Shown here piece by piece: positions 34,213-43,495 of a DNA stretch of 64,000 nucleotides (positions are counted from its first letter, which is position 1; the number at the start of each line of letters is the position of its first letter). Source of the DNA: Dyadobacter luteus (GTDB lineage Bacteria > Bacteroidota > Bacteroidia > Cytophagales > Spirosomataceae). The position numbers and the translations under genes were made by a program. Below the pieces are notes generated by a model. It was not told where the DNA came from. It was given only the letters and a program-made list of their open reading frames with translations, and did no database searches. The DNA lies in the NCBI RefSeq assembly GCF_003383615.1, contig NZ_QNUL01000012.1, positions 96,294 through 160,293 on the forward strand, given 5' to 3'.

Positions 34213-37200
34213 TTATAGCTTGAACTGTCTTTTTTTACCGGTCTGCTCTTCTGAGGGGCGTTGGTTAAGGGGTATTATTTTCGCGTTTGTCGGGCTCGGT
34301 TTATCTGTTTTGTTTTCCGTTTTCTGCGTATTGCTGCCTTCTTTTTCTGCGAGCAGACGCGCCTGTATTTTAGTGCCAATCTGATGCTGAAGACCTGCCA
34401 GCTCCTGTTTTTTCTCTTGCAGCAGCGCTTGTTGCCCGAATGGTTTGGCTGCAATTTCCGTAAGCAGTTTCTGCTCGTTTTCACCGGCGTTTATTCTTTT
34501 TTCATACTGCTCTTTAAGACTGCTCACCCTGTCGATTGCATTCAGAAAGTGTCTGGATGTAAACTGCGCATTCTCAAAGTTGGGCAGCCCGCTGTTGTAG
34601 CTGTATTTAATGCCGGTCTGTGGGCTGACCGCGAAAAGCAGGTTTTCAAAAGCTGGCATTTTTTTCTGATCGTTGATCTCTGTTTTTACTGCCGGATGAT
34701 GCTGTATAAAAAGCTGAAACCCGTATAGCTCCCCGATCTGTTTTTCTGCCGGCTCACTGGGCTGCGGCTGCCAGTTTTGCGTAAGCTCAATGATCTTCTG
34801 CCCGATCCCCGCCGGGTCAGCGCCGGTATATCCATCAATTCTGACAGGATTAGACTTGGCCCCGTCCTTATCTGTAGTCAGCTGAGATTTATAAAAGGTC
34901 TCATCTGTTTTTAGTTTCTGCAGAACGCCCCGGTCAGACTCAATTTCTGCTGCCATCCTTTCCAGCTTTGATCTGGTTCTGGTCTGCTCGCGCTGATGCG
35001 CCACTTTCAGCCCTTCGAGTGCCATAACTTGCTTTTCTACTTTGGCTTTTTCAAGAAGGCTCGTATCGCCGGACAAAACTGCGATGTACTCAGAGAAATT
35101 CATTCCGTTTTGCTCATCGATCGCCCCCTCGTCAATACTCCTGATGTTGACCGTATTGTTTTTCATCTGGGAGATGAAGGTCTGCTTGTTTTTGAGCAGA
35201 TTGAATTTATAATTGTCAAGGCTCTGCTCTACGGCGTAGATGTAGTTTCTGACCTTGTTACCGTAGTACAACCTGGCTATTTCATTGCCCTGTCTGGCCC
35301 CGCGTCCGTTACGCTGCTCGAGCTCCGAAGGCTTCCAGGGGATGTCAATGTGGTGCATCGCAATCATCCGCTGCTGGACGTTAAGCCCGGTGCCCGCCTT
35401 TTCAGTGCTGCCGATCAGGATCCTTATTTCACCCCGGTTCATTTTATTGAAAAGCGTCGGTTTGGTTTTATCTGACCAGTCATGGATGAAGGTGATCTGG
35501 TTGGCCGGAATGTTGTGCCGCGCGGTCAGCTCGTCTTTAAGGGCCTTGTATATATTGAACTCATTGGGCTTGGGCGTTCCGATATCGCTGAATATGATCT
35601 GGGTACCCTTGTGTACCTTGCTCTCATGATAAAGTGCTGCCACCGTCCTTGCGCAGGTATTGACTTTACTGTCCGGGTGATAGGGTGATCTGGGGTTGAT
35701 CAGCCGCATATCAGCCGCCATTTTTTTAGCATAGTTGGTAGCCAGCAGCATTTTCGCCTTGTCTTCCGCATCCGTGAGCTTGCCCCGGCCCAGAAGTCTT
35801 CCGTCGCCGGTTTTGGCAAACTGCATGAGCTTCTGGATGAAAACCTGCTGCTGGGGTGTTGGTTTGATGTTGATCAGTCGTTCGTCCAAAGCAGGTTTTT
35901 GCAGCTGGATATGTGCCGAGGTTTTGTAATCGGTGATCTCGTTATAAAACATGGCCAGTTCGGGTACTTTAATAAAGTTTCGGAAACGTTCTTTGGCGAT
36001 GATCTCATTGGTGACACTAAACTCAAAGTCAGTGGTCTTTTTGGCAAATACAGAGGCCCATCCGTCAAAGTTTTCAATCGATTGCCGTTTCATCTCCTTT
36101 GGTCTGAGGTACTTGAAAATCAGGTACAGCTCAGTCAGACTGTTTGATATCGGTGTGCCGCTCAGAAATGTTACACATAAATCCGCATTGTATTTCTCCT
36201 GCAGGGTCCGCACAGCAAACAGCATGTTCAGCGCCCTTTGACTTCCGTTTGTGTTTCCCAGCCCTGCCACCCTGGTATGCCGGGTCGTGTAAAGCAGGTT
36301 TTTAAATTTATGGCTTTCATCGACAAACAGATGGTCAATGCCCATAGAAACAAAATCAATATCATTGTCTTTTCGGCTGGCGATTTTCAGCTCTACTTCA
36401 CTGAGCTTGGCCTGCAGGTTCCGAAGCCTGATCTGCAGTCCCTTCAGGATCTGCTTTGACGAATCGCCGCCCTGCGCTTTCATCGAGTCCAGATCAAGTC
36501 TTGTGTTTTCAAGCTCCTGGCTGAAAATCTCTTTTTGGACTGCGGTCGACTGAGGGATTTTTCCGAACTGGTCATGGGTCAGAATCACGCAGTCCCAGTT
36601 GTTGTTTTTAATCTCCTGAAAAATCCTTTGTCTTTCCTTGGGCGTAAAGTCTTCCTTGCCAGGTGAGAGTACCTTTGCGTAAGGGTAGGCCTTTCGGTAG
36701 GTCTCGGCAATCTGGTCTACATTCGCCTTTAAGGCCAGTATCATTGGTTTTCGGATTGTGCCCAGTCTTTTCATCTCCTGTGCGGCTGCGATCATTGTCA
36801 GCGTTTTGCCCAGGCCCACCTCATGATCAATCAGTCCGCCCCTGTTTTGAACAATCCTCCAGGCGGCATCTTTCTGCGAGGAGTAAAGATCTTTAATACC
36901 CAGCGCTTTTCTGTCCAGACCCGGAAATGTCAGGTGAGCGCCGCTGTACTCTCTTAGCCGGTAGCAGTTGAAAGTATCATTGTAAAGTTTTTCCAGCGTA
37001 TGCTGCTCGTGCTGCGGAAGCTCTTTAAGCCAGGTGTTAAACCCCGATCTGATGCTTTCGATTTTTGCATGCGCAAGCTGGGTGGCCTCGTTATCGGGCA
37101 CTCTGATGCTGCGCCCGCCCGCATAGACCTGCTGCGTGATAAAAGGAGAGGTGTTTTCCAGCGCATTCTCAAACAACGTATTGCCGTATATATTCTTACC

Positions 37201-39774
37201 GCTTTTGGGTTTGATCGCGTACTCCTCGGTGACCTTGGCATTCTTTGATGCTACTGATACTTTGAAGCCGTCCATTGAGCGCACGTAGCTCACATCGGTT
37301 TTAGTCTCAAACAAAGAGCTTGCATATCTTTGATAATAGGAGACAGGGATCCATCTTTCGCCCAGGTTAAAATCAAGCAGCTCGAAGGGTATTTTCTCGG
37401 GCTGTACTTTCTCTAGCGCCGCTACACTTCTTTGAAGCTGCTTGTGGCCGGGATCCTCCTTTAAAAGCCTTGTTGAAAGCTCCAGTTTTTCGTTCACATT
37501 CCCGCTCAAAAACCTGTCAGATGATTCCCACTCAAATGCCAGCGGGTTAAAGTAGATATGATCGCCCAGCTTTGCTATTGTTCCGGCCTTATCAAGGCTC
37601 AGCACCTTGCCAAGTAGCGCCAGGTCTACTTTGCCTTGTGTATTCAATGAGTGAGCCAGGGCATCTTCCGGATCTTGCGAGCGGTACTCTTTGTTTTTTT
37701 CATGGATGTTGACATGAAAGATATCTGATTTAACGAGCTCTCCGTTCTCTTTTCGCTCCAATGCGGAAGGCAGACTACTGCCGAATGCCTTGTCTTCTGA
37801 AATGGGCGCCCGGTTGCGCGTCTCGCTGAGTTTTCCAAACCTGGCTGTCCAGTTATCATAGAGTCTGTTCAGCATCGCTCTTAGTACTGGCTCGCTTTGC
37901 CCGGAACTGCTTTCAGCCTGGAAGAGCTTGTGGTAGGTGTCTCTCAGGCTGATATAGCCTTTGTAGAAGTCTTTCTTTTCTTGTGATCTCATAGGAGTAA
38001 AGAGCCCCTGGCCGTTATGGATGGTGGTTATTGTGCCGATTTGGTCATTGTGCACAGCCAGCGTGCCTTCTTTGTAGAAGCCCGGTAGCTGCTGCATGCT
38101 GATCAGGTTCTTATCTGTAAGCTCAAACAGTGGAGCGAGCGTGCTGTCACCCGAAAGCTCGTAGCTGTGCCGGAAACCTTTCAGTAAAGCTGAAATCTGT
38201 TTCGCCTCCGAAGCAAGCTGCTCTGAGTTCAGCCAGCTCAGTGAGCTTCGCACGTTTTCTGCATTGACAATAATCTTGTAGTAAAGCCTTCGGCTGCTCC
38301 GGTGACGGGCGCTGAGCAGCACTGCCAGCTCGTGGGCCGGGTTATCCTTCGTTCTGACAACCGAGAGAATCCTTGCGCTCGCTTTGTCAACGGTACTGTG
38401 ATCCGAGGCTTTCAGATACGCCAGTGCCCTGTGGTTGGTCTGGGCAATGACCGTGTCAAAAAGGCCCAGCTGCTCTGAAGCCCTGCTGGCAATACTTTTG
38501 GGCACCTGACTGTACTGAAGGCTTGGCAGCGTGTCTTTTTCTATGTGCTGCGCGTCCAGCGCCCGAGTGCTACTGAGACTGTTCTCAAATTTATCCTTGT
38601 TAAAACGGGCCTGAAATCCACTGCGGATCAGTGAGCCGAGCGCGTCTTTGATCTGTGAGACATCCCCGCTTTGAAGCACAGTGGTGCTTGCTTTGCCATA
38701 CTGGCTCGTGCCCTCATAGATCTGATCACCCAGGGTGAGTGCGTGTTTATTTCTTAAAATATACTCGTTTACCGAGTACTGTCCGAAGCTGTTTCGGGCT
38801 TCTACGGTGTTCACCAGCCATTTGTCCAGCCGACTGAGCTCCTGTTTCTGATCATTTTTTTGAACAATCAGAAGGTGGCTCGGCGCTGTGGTGCCACCGG
38901 TCTCACTCATCAGATTATCCGGCATCACTGCCAGCGATATAAGATCAGCTCTTTGAAAAAGAAACTCCCTTGCTTTTTTGTTTGACGGGCTGTTTAAAAA
39001 GGCGTCTGTCGTGATGTAGGCCATCACACCTCCGTCTGCCAGTTTCTGAAGGCCTTTGGCAAAAAAGTAGTTGTGTATTCTTTCTTTCAGTACTGGCTCA
39101 TTATGCCCGAGATCAGGGTCAAATACCCTGAAATTACCAAACGGGATGTTGCTGACAACAAAATCGAATTTGCCGTTCTCCGAGCGGCCCGTGTTCTCAA
39201 AGCCCGTAATGTGCGTGGTAGTCGCAAAAGGCATCCTGGAATTGATCGCGGCAAGCACTTTGCCTGTCAGATAATCCTTTTCAACCGCGGTGACCGACTC
39301 TATAGAATCCAGCTGATGCGCTTGTGATATAAATACACCGGCCCCGGCAGACGGCTCATAAAGGTGTCTGGGTTTGATGCCAAGCCCCCTCATTGTCTGA
39401 TAAAGTGTGCTTGCCACGAAATCAGGCGTGTAAAACGAGGTCAGCACGCTTTCTTTCAGACTCTCTACCGCCAGATCATAACTGCTCTGAGCGGCCGGTA
39501 ATGTTGGATCTTTCGGGTCAAGAAACCGGTGAAGCAGACTGAACAACATCTGTACTGGCTGGTAAAGTCTTTCATCAGCGTTGGTAGAACCAAGCCCGCG
39601 CCAGTCCTTGGCAGAGCCCTCTCCGTAAAGTACAGCTTTGATCCCGCCAAATCCGCTGTACTTTTTCAGGGTTTCAAGCTGCTGATCTGTCAGTACCTGA
39701 CCATCCTGGTAGCTGAGCGCGACCGAGAGTGCCGCTGTATTATCTTCCAGTTTTTTTAATGCGTTGTAAGCCAT
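34213..39774 (-). CDS. Giant N6-adenine methylase / SNF2 helicase fusion (DarB-like)
   Basis: The 1853-residue protein starts with the typical [16 protein letters not shown]. The methylase domain shows [10 protein letters not shown] (motif I, near residue 140) and FVVSNIPFG (motif IV, near 210). The helicase shows [20 protein letters not shown] (Walker A, near 980), [10 protein letters not shown] (motif II, near 1150) and [11 protein letters not shown] with [15 protein letters not shown] (motifs V and VI, about 1465-1500). Coiled coils and a polar tail follow. Such fusions are frequent on Bacteroidetes conjugative elements and resemble phage P1 DarB, which protects incoming DNA from restriction. 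I infer a similar role. It is inserted between traE and traF, so it is probably expressed with transfer. Confidence 0.85.
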   Translation of the reverse strand: MAYNALKKLEDNTAALSVALSYQDGQVLTDQQLETLKKYSGFGGIKAVLYGEGSAKDWRGLGSTNADERLYQPVQMLFSLLHRFLDPKDPTLPAAQSSYDLAVESLKESVLTSFYTPDFVASTLYQTMRGLGIKPRHLYEPSAGAGVFISQAHQLDSIESVTAVEKDYLTGKVLAAINSRMPFATTTHITGFENTGRSENGKFDFVVSNIPFGNFRVFDPDLGHNEPVLKERIHNYFFAKGLQKLADGGVMAYITTDAFLNSPSNKKAREFLFQRADLISLAVMPDNLMSETGGTTAPSHLLIVQKNDQKQELSRLDKWLVNTVEARNSFGQYSVNEYILRNKHALTLGDQIYEGTSQYGKASTTVLQSGDVSQIKDALGSLIRSGFQARFNKDKFENSLSSTRALDAQHIEKDTLPSLQYSQVPKSIASRASEQLGLFDTVIAQTNHRALAYLKASDHSTVDKASARILSVVRTKDNPAHELAVLLSARHRSSRRLYYKIIVNAENVRSSLSWLNSEQLASEAKQISALLKGFRHSYELSGDSTLAPLFELTDKNLISMQQLPGFYKEGTLAVHNDQIGTITTIHNGQGLFTPMRSQEKKDFYKGYISLRDTYHKLFQAESSSGQSEPVLRAMLNRLYDNWTARFGKLSETRNRAPISEDKAFGSSLPSALERKENGELVKSDIFHVNIHEKNKEYRSQDPEDALAHSLNTQGKVDLALLGKVLSLDKAGTIAKLGDHIYFNPLAFEWESSDRFLSGNVNEKLELSTRLLKEDPGHKQLQRSVAALEKVQPEKIPFELLDFNLGERWIPVSYYQRYASSLFETKTDVSYVRSMDGFKVSVASKNAKVTEEYAIKPKSGKNIYGNTLFENALENTSPFITQQVYAGGRSIRVPDNEATQLAHAKIESIRSGFNTWLKELPQHEQHTLEKLYNDTFNCYRLREYSGAHLTFPGLDRKALGIKDLYSSQKDAAWRIVQNRGGLIDHEVGLGKTLTMIAAAQEMKRLGTIRKPMILALKANVDQIAETYRKAYPYAKVLSPGKEDFTPKERQRIFQEIKNNNWDCVILTHDQFGKIPQSTAVQKEIFSQELENTRLDLDSMKAQGGDSSKQILKGLQIRLRNLQAKLSEVELKIASRKDNDIDFVSMGIDHLFVDESHKFKNLLYTTRHTRVAGLGNTNGSQRALNMLFAVRTLQEKYNADLCVTFLSGTPISNSLTELYLIFKYLRPKEMKRQSIENFDGWASVFAKKTTDFEFSVTNEIIAKERFRNFIKVPELAMFYNEITDYKTSAHIQLQKPALDERLINIKPTPQQQVFIQKLMQFAKTGDGRLLGRGKLTDAEDKAKMLLATNYAKKMAADMRLINPRSPYHPDSKVNTCARTVAALYHESKVHKGTQIIFSDIGTPKPNEFNIYKALKDELTARHNIPANQITFIHDWSDKTKPTLFNKMNRGEIRILIGSTEKAGTGLNVQQRMIAMHHIDIPWKPSELEQRNGRGARQGNEIARLYYGNKVRNYIYAVEQSLDNYKFNLLKNKQTFISQMKNNTVNIRSIDEGAIDEQNGMNFSEYIAVLSGDTSLLEKAKVEKQVMALEGLKVAHQREQTRTRSKLERMAAEIESDRGVLQKLKTDETFYKSQLTTDKDGAKSNPVRIDGYTGADPAGIGQKIIELTQNWQPQPSEPAEKQIGELYGFQLFIQHHPAVKTEINDQKKMPAFENLLFAVSPQTGIKYSYNSGLPNFENAQFTSRHFLNAIDRVSSLKEQYEKRINAGENEQKLLTEIAAKPFGQQALLQEKKQELAGLQHQIGTKIQARLLAEKEGSNTQKTENKTDKPSPTNAKIIPLNQRPSEEQTGKKRQFKL

Positions 39775-39822
39775 ACTCCACCTTTTCTTGCCTTCTGTCC
39801 AACTAAGTAATTTCCTTGCTGC

Positions 39823-40257
39823 TTACTGATGCTCAAAGTACTCTGAGATCATCCCCGTAATTGCCAGATAAATCTGTTTGTCATCTTCTCTTTCAGCACT
39901 GAAGCCCAGTGCTCTGAATGTAGGTTTGCAGTAGCTGACCAGGTTGACCGCTTCAATCAGCAGAAGTCCTGAGTCTTTAAGGCCGGCGTAAACGCTTTCA
40001 AACTCCTGGCTAAGTACACTGACAATGTACCAGTAGCGCGAAGGGCCTAAATCCAGGGCAAGCTGCTTGCCACATATGTCCAGCACTACGCTTTGCGAAT
40101 ATCCGCTCTCAGTCAGACTTTTTGCAGTAGATAATGCGCTGCTCACCTTTTGATCCAGGTAGATATCTACCCGCCGCTTCTGCTGCAGAGCAAACATCAG
40201 ATCAGGATGATTTCGGCAGATGCCCGCCCAGAGTTTTTCTTTTAATTGCTTTCTCAT
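39823..40257 (-). CDS. Hypothetical protein upstream of the methylase-helicase
   Basis: The 144-residue soluble protein has ICRNHPDLMFALQQKRRVDI near the N-terminus, LLIEAVNLVSYCKPTFRALG in the middle and an acidic helical C-terminus. No membrane segment or catalytic motif is visible. It precedes the giant methylase-helicase by about 50 bases and may assist it. Family not recognised. Confidence 0.65.
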   Translation of the reverse strand: MRKQLKEKLWAGICRNHPDLMFALQQKRRVDIYLDQKVSSALSTAKSLTESGYSQSVVLDICGKQLALDLGPSRYWYIVSVLSQEFESVYAGLKDSGLLLIEAVNLVSYCKPTFRALGFSAEREDDKQIYLAITGMISEYFEHQ

Positions 40258-40364
40258 ATGTTTTCACTTATAGTCTGCCCTGGATTCGGGGGCCTGCCAG
40301 TCTGGTTCCCTGACCCAGGGAACTGACATTTTTGTTTTCGAACGGTAAGTGTTATACGGACCTG

Positions 40365-40712
40365 TCAGACGTTGAAGAATGACTTGATTACCGTTGCTAC
40401 TACCACAAGAAAAATACATGAGCCAAACCAGCTGGCTGCGACTTTGGAGGTGTCATTGTCCCCCTGGTTCCATTTGGTAAATACCTTGATCGCTCCGACT
40501 AGCCCGAGTACAGAACCGCACGCATACATCAAATTCGTTCCTGCTACAAAGTAGCTTCGCACCTTTAAATTCGCTTCGTTCAGCCCGGCCACACCATCCT
40601 GAGCGGATGCGTAAAAGCTGATCAGCACCAGCCCTGCCAAGAGTCCCCACCCGCAGAGCACCTGCCGGCTTACATTCTTTGTAAATCGTCCATACACACG
40701 TTTCATACCCAC
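40365..40712 (-). CDS. traE: Conjugative transposon protein TraE (DUF4134)
   Basis: The 115-residue protein has a signal peptide (about residues 14-37, ending ASA) and the family pattern GVAGLNEANLKVRSYFVAGT, then LMYACGSVLGLVGAIKVFTK, DTSKVAASWFGSCIFLVVVA and a second membrane segment. It is a small VirB2-like pilin or inner-membrane subunit and usually the first tra structural gene. A terminator-like hairpin and a 12-codon ORF lie in its leader. Confidence 0.92.
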   Translation of the reverse strand: MGMKRVYGRFTKNVSRQVLCGWGLLAGLVLISFYASAQDGVAGLNEANLKVRSYFVAGTNLMYACGSVLGLVGAIKVFTKWNQGDNDTSKVAASWFGSCIFLVVVATVIKSFFNV

Positions 40713-40734
40713 TTGATTATAGTTAAAGAATTAT

Positions 40735-40773
40735 TCAGAAATTACCCTTTTTAGCCTGGATGGTTGTTTTCAT
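40735..40773 (-). other. 12-codon ORF in the traE leader, possible leader peptide
   Basis: ATG to TGA encodes MKTTIQAKKGNF, lying between the GC-rich hairpin (40812-40882) and the TraE start. Its position suggests a leader peptide that couples translation to traE expression. A chance ORF of this length is also plausible. Confidence 0.25.
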
Positions 40774-40804
40774 CGGATTTACCTGTGGTTTGACAGTTGT
40801 TTTG

Positions 40805-40882
40805 AAAAAAAGCGGGGCGGCATTCCAGACACGGAACCAACTACACCACCCATAACCACATCACAAGATCTGGCCGCCCCGC
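40805..40882 (-). terminator. GC-rich hairpin with T-tract upstream of traE (attenuator candidate)
   Basis: On the minus strand GCGGGGCGG and CCGCCCCGC form a perfect 9-bp GC stem, extended by TCTGG/CCAGA after a short internal bulge, around a loop of roughly 40 to 53 bases. Seven T follow (40805-40811). It ends transcription from 40902 or attenuates entry into the tra operon. Confidence 0.7.
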
Positions 40883-40901
40883 AATGTCTTATTTATTGTT
40901 G

Positions 40902-41405
40902 TTACCTTTGGAGTACCTGCTGCCAGGCTTCATTGAGCTCATCTTCATGAAAACTGATCTGGCAAGTCTCTGCTGCCTGCCTTATAATATAATGATTGAT
41001 AGCTACCCGGAAGGCAGGCTTCCGTAAACCGGAGTAGTGTTCAAGCCGCCGCTTCAAAAACTGCAGTAAATCATGCTTGCTCGTTTGTTTGCCTGCCTTT
41101 TCCAAAATAGCCCTTCTCAGGTCTTCTACAACCTCCTCCAGCTCATCAAATGTCCCTTCCATCACCTGGCTGTAGTCCCCTGAAAAATCTTTATTGTTAT
41201 TTGTGTGTCTCTGAATTTTCTTTTGGAATAATTTCCCTGAGAATAGATCCGATAGCTCTTTTCGGTAATACTTCAATCCGATAAAAAGGTAGTAGCCCAC
41301 TGCTACGATGCTTACGCCTATTACATAATTGCTCCATGATATTGCTGCTTGCATAATCGTATCTTGTTTTGGTGAATGCTGTAGTTTTCTATCCTGGATT
41401 TGCAT
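40902..41405 (-). CDS. Membrane-anchored protein at the head of the transfer operon
   Basis: The 167-residue protein has one membrane segment (YVIGVSIVAVGYYLFIGLKY) near the N-terminus and then a charged helical domain: MEGTFDELEEVVEDLRRAIL, LLQFLKRRLEHYSGLRKPAF and SFHEDELNEAWQQVLQR. The true start may be the internal Met at 41354 (MQAAISW), which places the membrane segment closer to the N-terminus. No known family. Its position directly before traE matches small proteins seen at that site in other Bacteroidetes elements. Confidence 0.7.
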   Translation of the reverse strand: MQIQDRKLQHSPKQDTIMQAAISWSNYVIGVSIVAVGYYLFIGLKYYRKELSDLFSGKLFQKKIQRHTNNNKDFSGDYSQVMEGTFDELEEVVEDLRRAILEKAGKQTSKHDLLQFLKRRLEHYSGLRKPAFRVAINHYIIRQAAETCQISFHEDELNEAWQQVLQR

Positions 41406-41461
41406 GCATCAGATAAGTGTTAATTCTTACCTGCCAGAACCTTTTGTCTTAAAGGATGCTA

Positions 41462-41469
41462 CAAAGTAA
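41462..41469 (-). promoter_or_regulatory. Candidate -7 box for the transfer operon
   Basis: The minus strand reads TTACTTTG, one mismatch from TAnnTTTG, about 57 bases upstream of the first gene. No clear -33 element. Confidence 0.35.
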
Positions 41470-41545
41470 ATCCGCAGACAGGGTGACAGAAAAGGACAAC
41501 TTTTTCTTGTGCCCTTTTGGTACCCTTTGTTTGTAGAGGAGTTTT

Positions 41546-41612
41546 GGCCGTCACCTTCGGCCGGGCTATTCGCTGCAATATCCCTATGGGATGATTTCCA
41601 CTGCTATCCCTG
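41546..41612 (-). ncRNA. Candidate structured RNA or conserved intergenic element (Flavo-1-like pattern)
   Basis: On the minus strand CAGGGATAGCAGTGGAAATC is followed by a small hairpin ATCCC-ATA-GGGAT, then AGCGAATAGCCCGGCCGAAG and GTGACGGCC, with GGCC/GGCC-type pairing at the end. I recall this order, GGGATAG..GTGGAAATC, variable hairpin, AGCGgATAGCCCG, as an abundant conserved intergenic pattern in Flavobacteriia and relatives, possibly the Rfam Flavo-1 motif. That link is from memory and unproven. It lies about 140 bases upstream of the transfer operon. Confidence 0.4.
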
Positions 41613-42483
41613 ACGGTTCTACAGTTGAAAAAATTTAGAAGCTGCCCGCGGAATAAGTTTGTATTATAAAATAAAATTAGAATGCATGGTTCTTACTTTA
41701 AATACCAACGTCAGGTTCATAATTATTGACAGGGTAGGCGATTTCAATACCAGACGCAGCATCACCCATCTAACTGAATTAATTCTTTTTTCGGAGCATG
41801 TATATTTTGCGATAAGATATTATGCCGATGCTGTTTACCAACCGAAAGGATTTTCCAAGTACTGACGGAATACCTTAATCTAATCATTCTGCTTGGGTTT
41901 TTTTGACTTAGAAACTGCTTGACTTAATGTTATTTTTCTTTACTTATTGATTGTTAGTGTTTTATCAATTTTCATCAAAGATTAAGAAATCATTTAATCT
42001 TCAGAGAGGAAGGTTTTGATGCATTTAGAGGTGTAGTAGCAAGTAATTGTAGATTTTATGAAAGTCGAAGATGTGCCATTTTGCTAATTTAGGATGTAAC
42101 TATCTGGTTTTTAGAGTTTAATTCAAGTAAAATATACATCATATATAATATATTAACCATGTGAATTAATATATTAACTATTGTGTAAAAATAAATTTAC
42201 ATATGTATTTGTATTTGTAGAAATACTTTTCATTCTTTGGGTGCTGAGAAAAAATTAGTGGCCGCTAGTCTTTCGCCTGGAGTCAAACGTTTTGTTCACT
42301 TCTGATAGTTTTTTTGAATTTACGCTCATCTAATCTAAATTTTCCTCATGTATTTTTCATTCAGGAAAGTTAATTGTGATATGTTTTGAAAAAAAAGGTG
42401 AGATAATATCAATTCAGGACCGGTTTGAAATCCAGGCAAGCACCGTTATGGAAATTTTTTGATAATTAAACCATCTTAAAAGA
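41613..42483. other. AT-rich gap between the conjugative block and the lipoprotein gene
   Basis: No convincing gene. A 68-codon ORF (41659-41865, non-ATG start) lacks protein-like support. The very AT-rich stretch around 42120-42210 may contain promoter elements for the lipoprotein at 42484, and the element's outer border may lie in this gap. Confidence 0.4.
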
Positions 42484-43467
42484 ATGAAAAACACATGTAC
42501 CAAAATGCTCGCGTTAGCATTTTTTTGCGGCTTGTTTCAAAGCTGTTCCAAGGATGAGCAGATAGTAGACAAATTGGACACAATAGAAGTAAAGTCGGGG
42601 CGTTTAAGCTTTGAGAATCAAGCGCATTTTGACTTGGTATTTGATGAATTGATGAAAAATCAGGAAAGCGATTATTTAAATTCTTGGGAGAGTCAGCATA
42701 AGGGATTCACTTCGATGAAATCCGCATACGACAACCTGACAGACGTCGACTTTGAAAAAATCGCGCAGCAAAATTCCTTAAAGGGGTATGAGAACGTACT
42801 TCAGATAAGGGTGGAAAACGGTGAAAAAGAAGCAGCAGCAGTTACCGATCACCCTATTATGGCGAGGATTTTCAATCATGAGGGATTGTTGCTAATAGGC
42901 AAGGACGCGTTTAAACTGCAAAAGGATAGGTTGATAAAAATCGACTCGTATAACGAAGAGAAGATTCAAAAGGCGCTAAATTCACCAGACGAGAATAGCA
43001 ATTATTTAAAAATCGAGAGTAAAAGAATTACCGAAGAATCGAAGGATTTGTCAGCAAGCCGGGTTTTGGATTTAGAAAGGTCATGTACCACTACATACGA
43101 TACTAGATACAGATTCAAGGGTATTTTTGCTTTAATTGGCACAGTATCAGTAAACCCTTCTGGTGACTGGACAGCAGATTTTAGCGGTAGGTTCAGTTCC
43201 ATAATTTGGATTGCCCAGCATAGGAAAAGGACAGCCTTCATATGGCATAATGATAAAACCACTGAGCTAAGGTTAAATGGAACTGTGGCATACTTGGATG
43301 ACAATGGAGGTTTTTTCCCTGGCACCTTGACTGAAATTGTTGGTTATAATATCAATGAGATTGCATCAGCACATGGCTGGGGGGGAAATTACCGCGCAAC
43401 TGCTTCGGTAACATCAAGTGGTATTGGAACTGACGGATCATTTCATGGCTGTACAGAGACGCGTTAG
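42484..43467 (+). CDS. Lipoprotein of unknown function
   Basis: The 327-residue protein has a lipoprotein signal (lipobox LFQSC). The N-terminal half is helical and charged (LSFENQAHFDLVFDELMKNQ). The C-terminal half (from about residue 200) looks beta-rich with many aromatic and Thr residues (STGIF-type strands, TAYLDDNGGFFPGTLTEIVG, AHGWGGNYRATASVTS) and two Cys, at about 200 and near the C-terminus, that may form a disulfide. It resembles Bacteroides-type secreted lipoproteins of unknown role. It is followed closely by a TonB receptor, which may be co-expressed. Confidence 0.75.
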   Translation: MKNTCTKMLALAFFCGLFQSCSKDEQIVDKLDTIEVKSGRLSFENQAHFDLVFDELMKNQESDYLNSWESQHKGFTSMKSAYDNLTDVDFEKIAQQNSLKGYENVLQIRVENGEKEAAAVTDHPIMARIFNHEGLLLIGKDAFKLQKDRLIKIDSYNEEKIQKALNSPDENSNYLKIESKRITEESKDLSASRVLDLERSCTTTYDTRYRFKGIFALIGTVSVNPSGDWTADFSGRFSSIIWIAQHRKRTAFIWHNDKTTELRLNGTVAYLDDNGGFFPGTLTEIVGYNINEIASAHGWGGNYRATASVTSSGIGTDGSFHGCTETR

Positions 43468-43495
43468 TGTTAAAAGTTTTATTAGTACGTGTCCG

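Noticed and set aside
41659..41865. 68-codon plus-strand ORF after the transfer block
   Set aside because: Non-ATG start, no ribosome site, AT-rich composition, no domain and no coupled neighbour.
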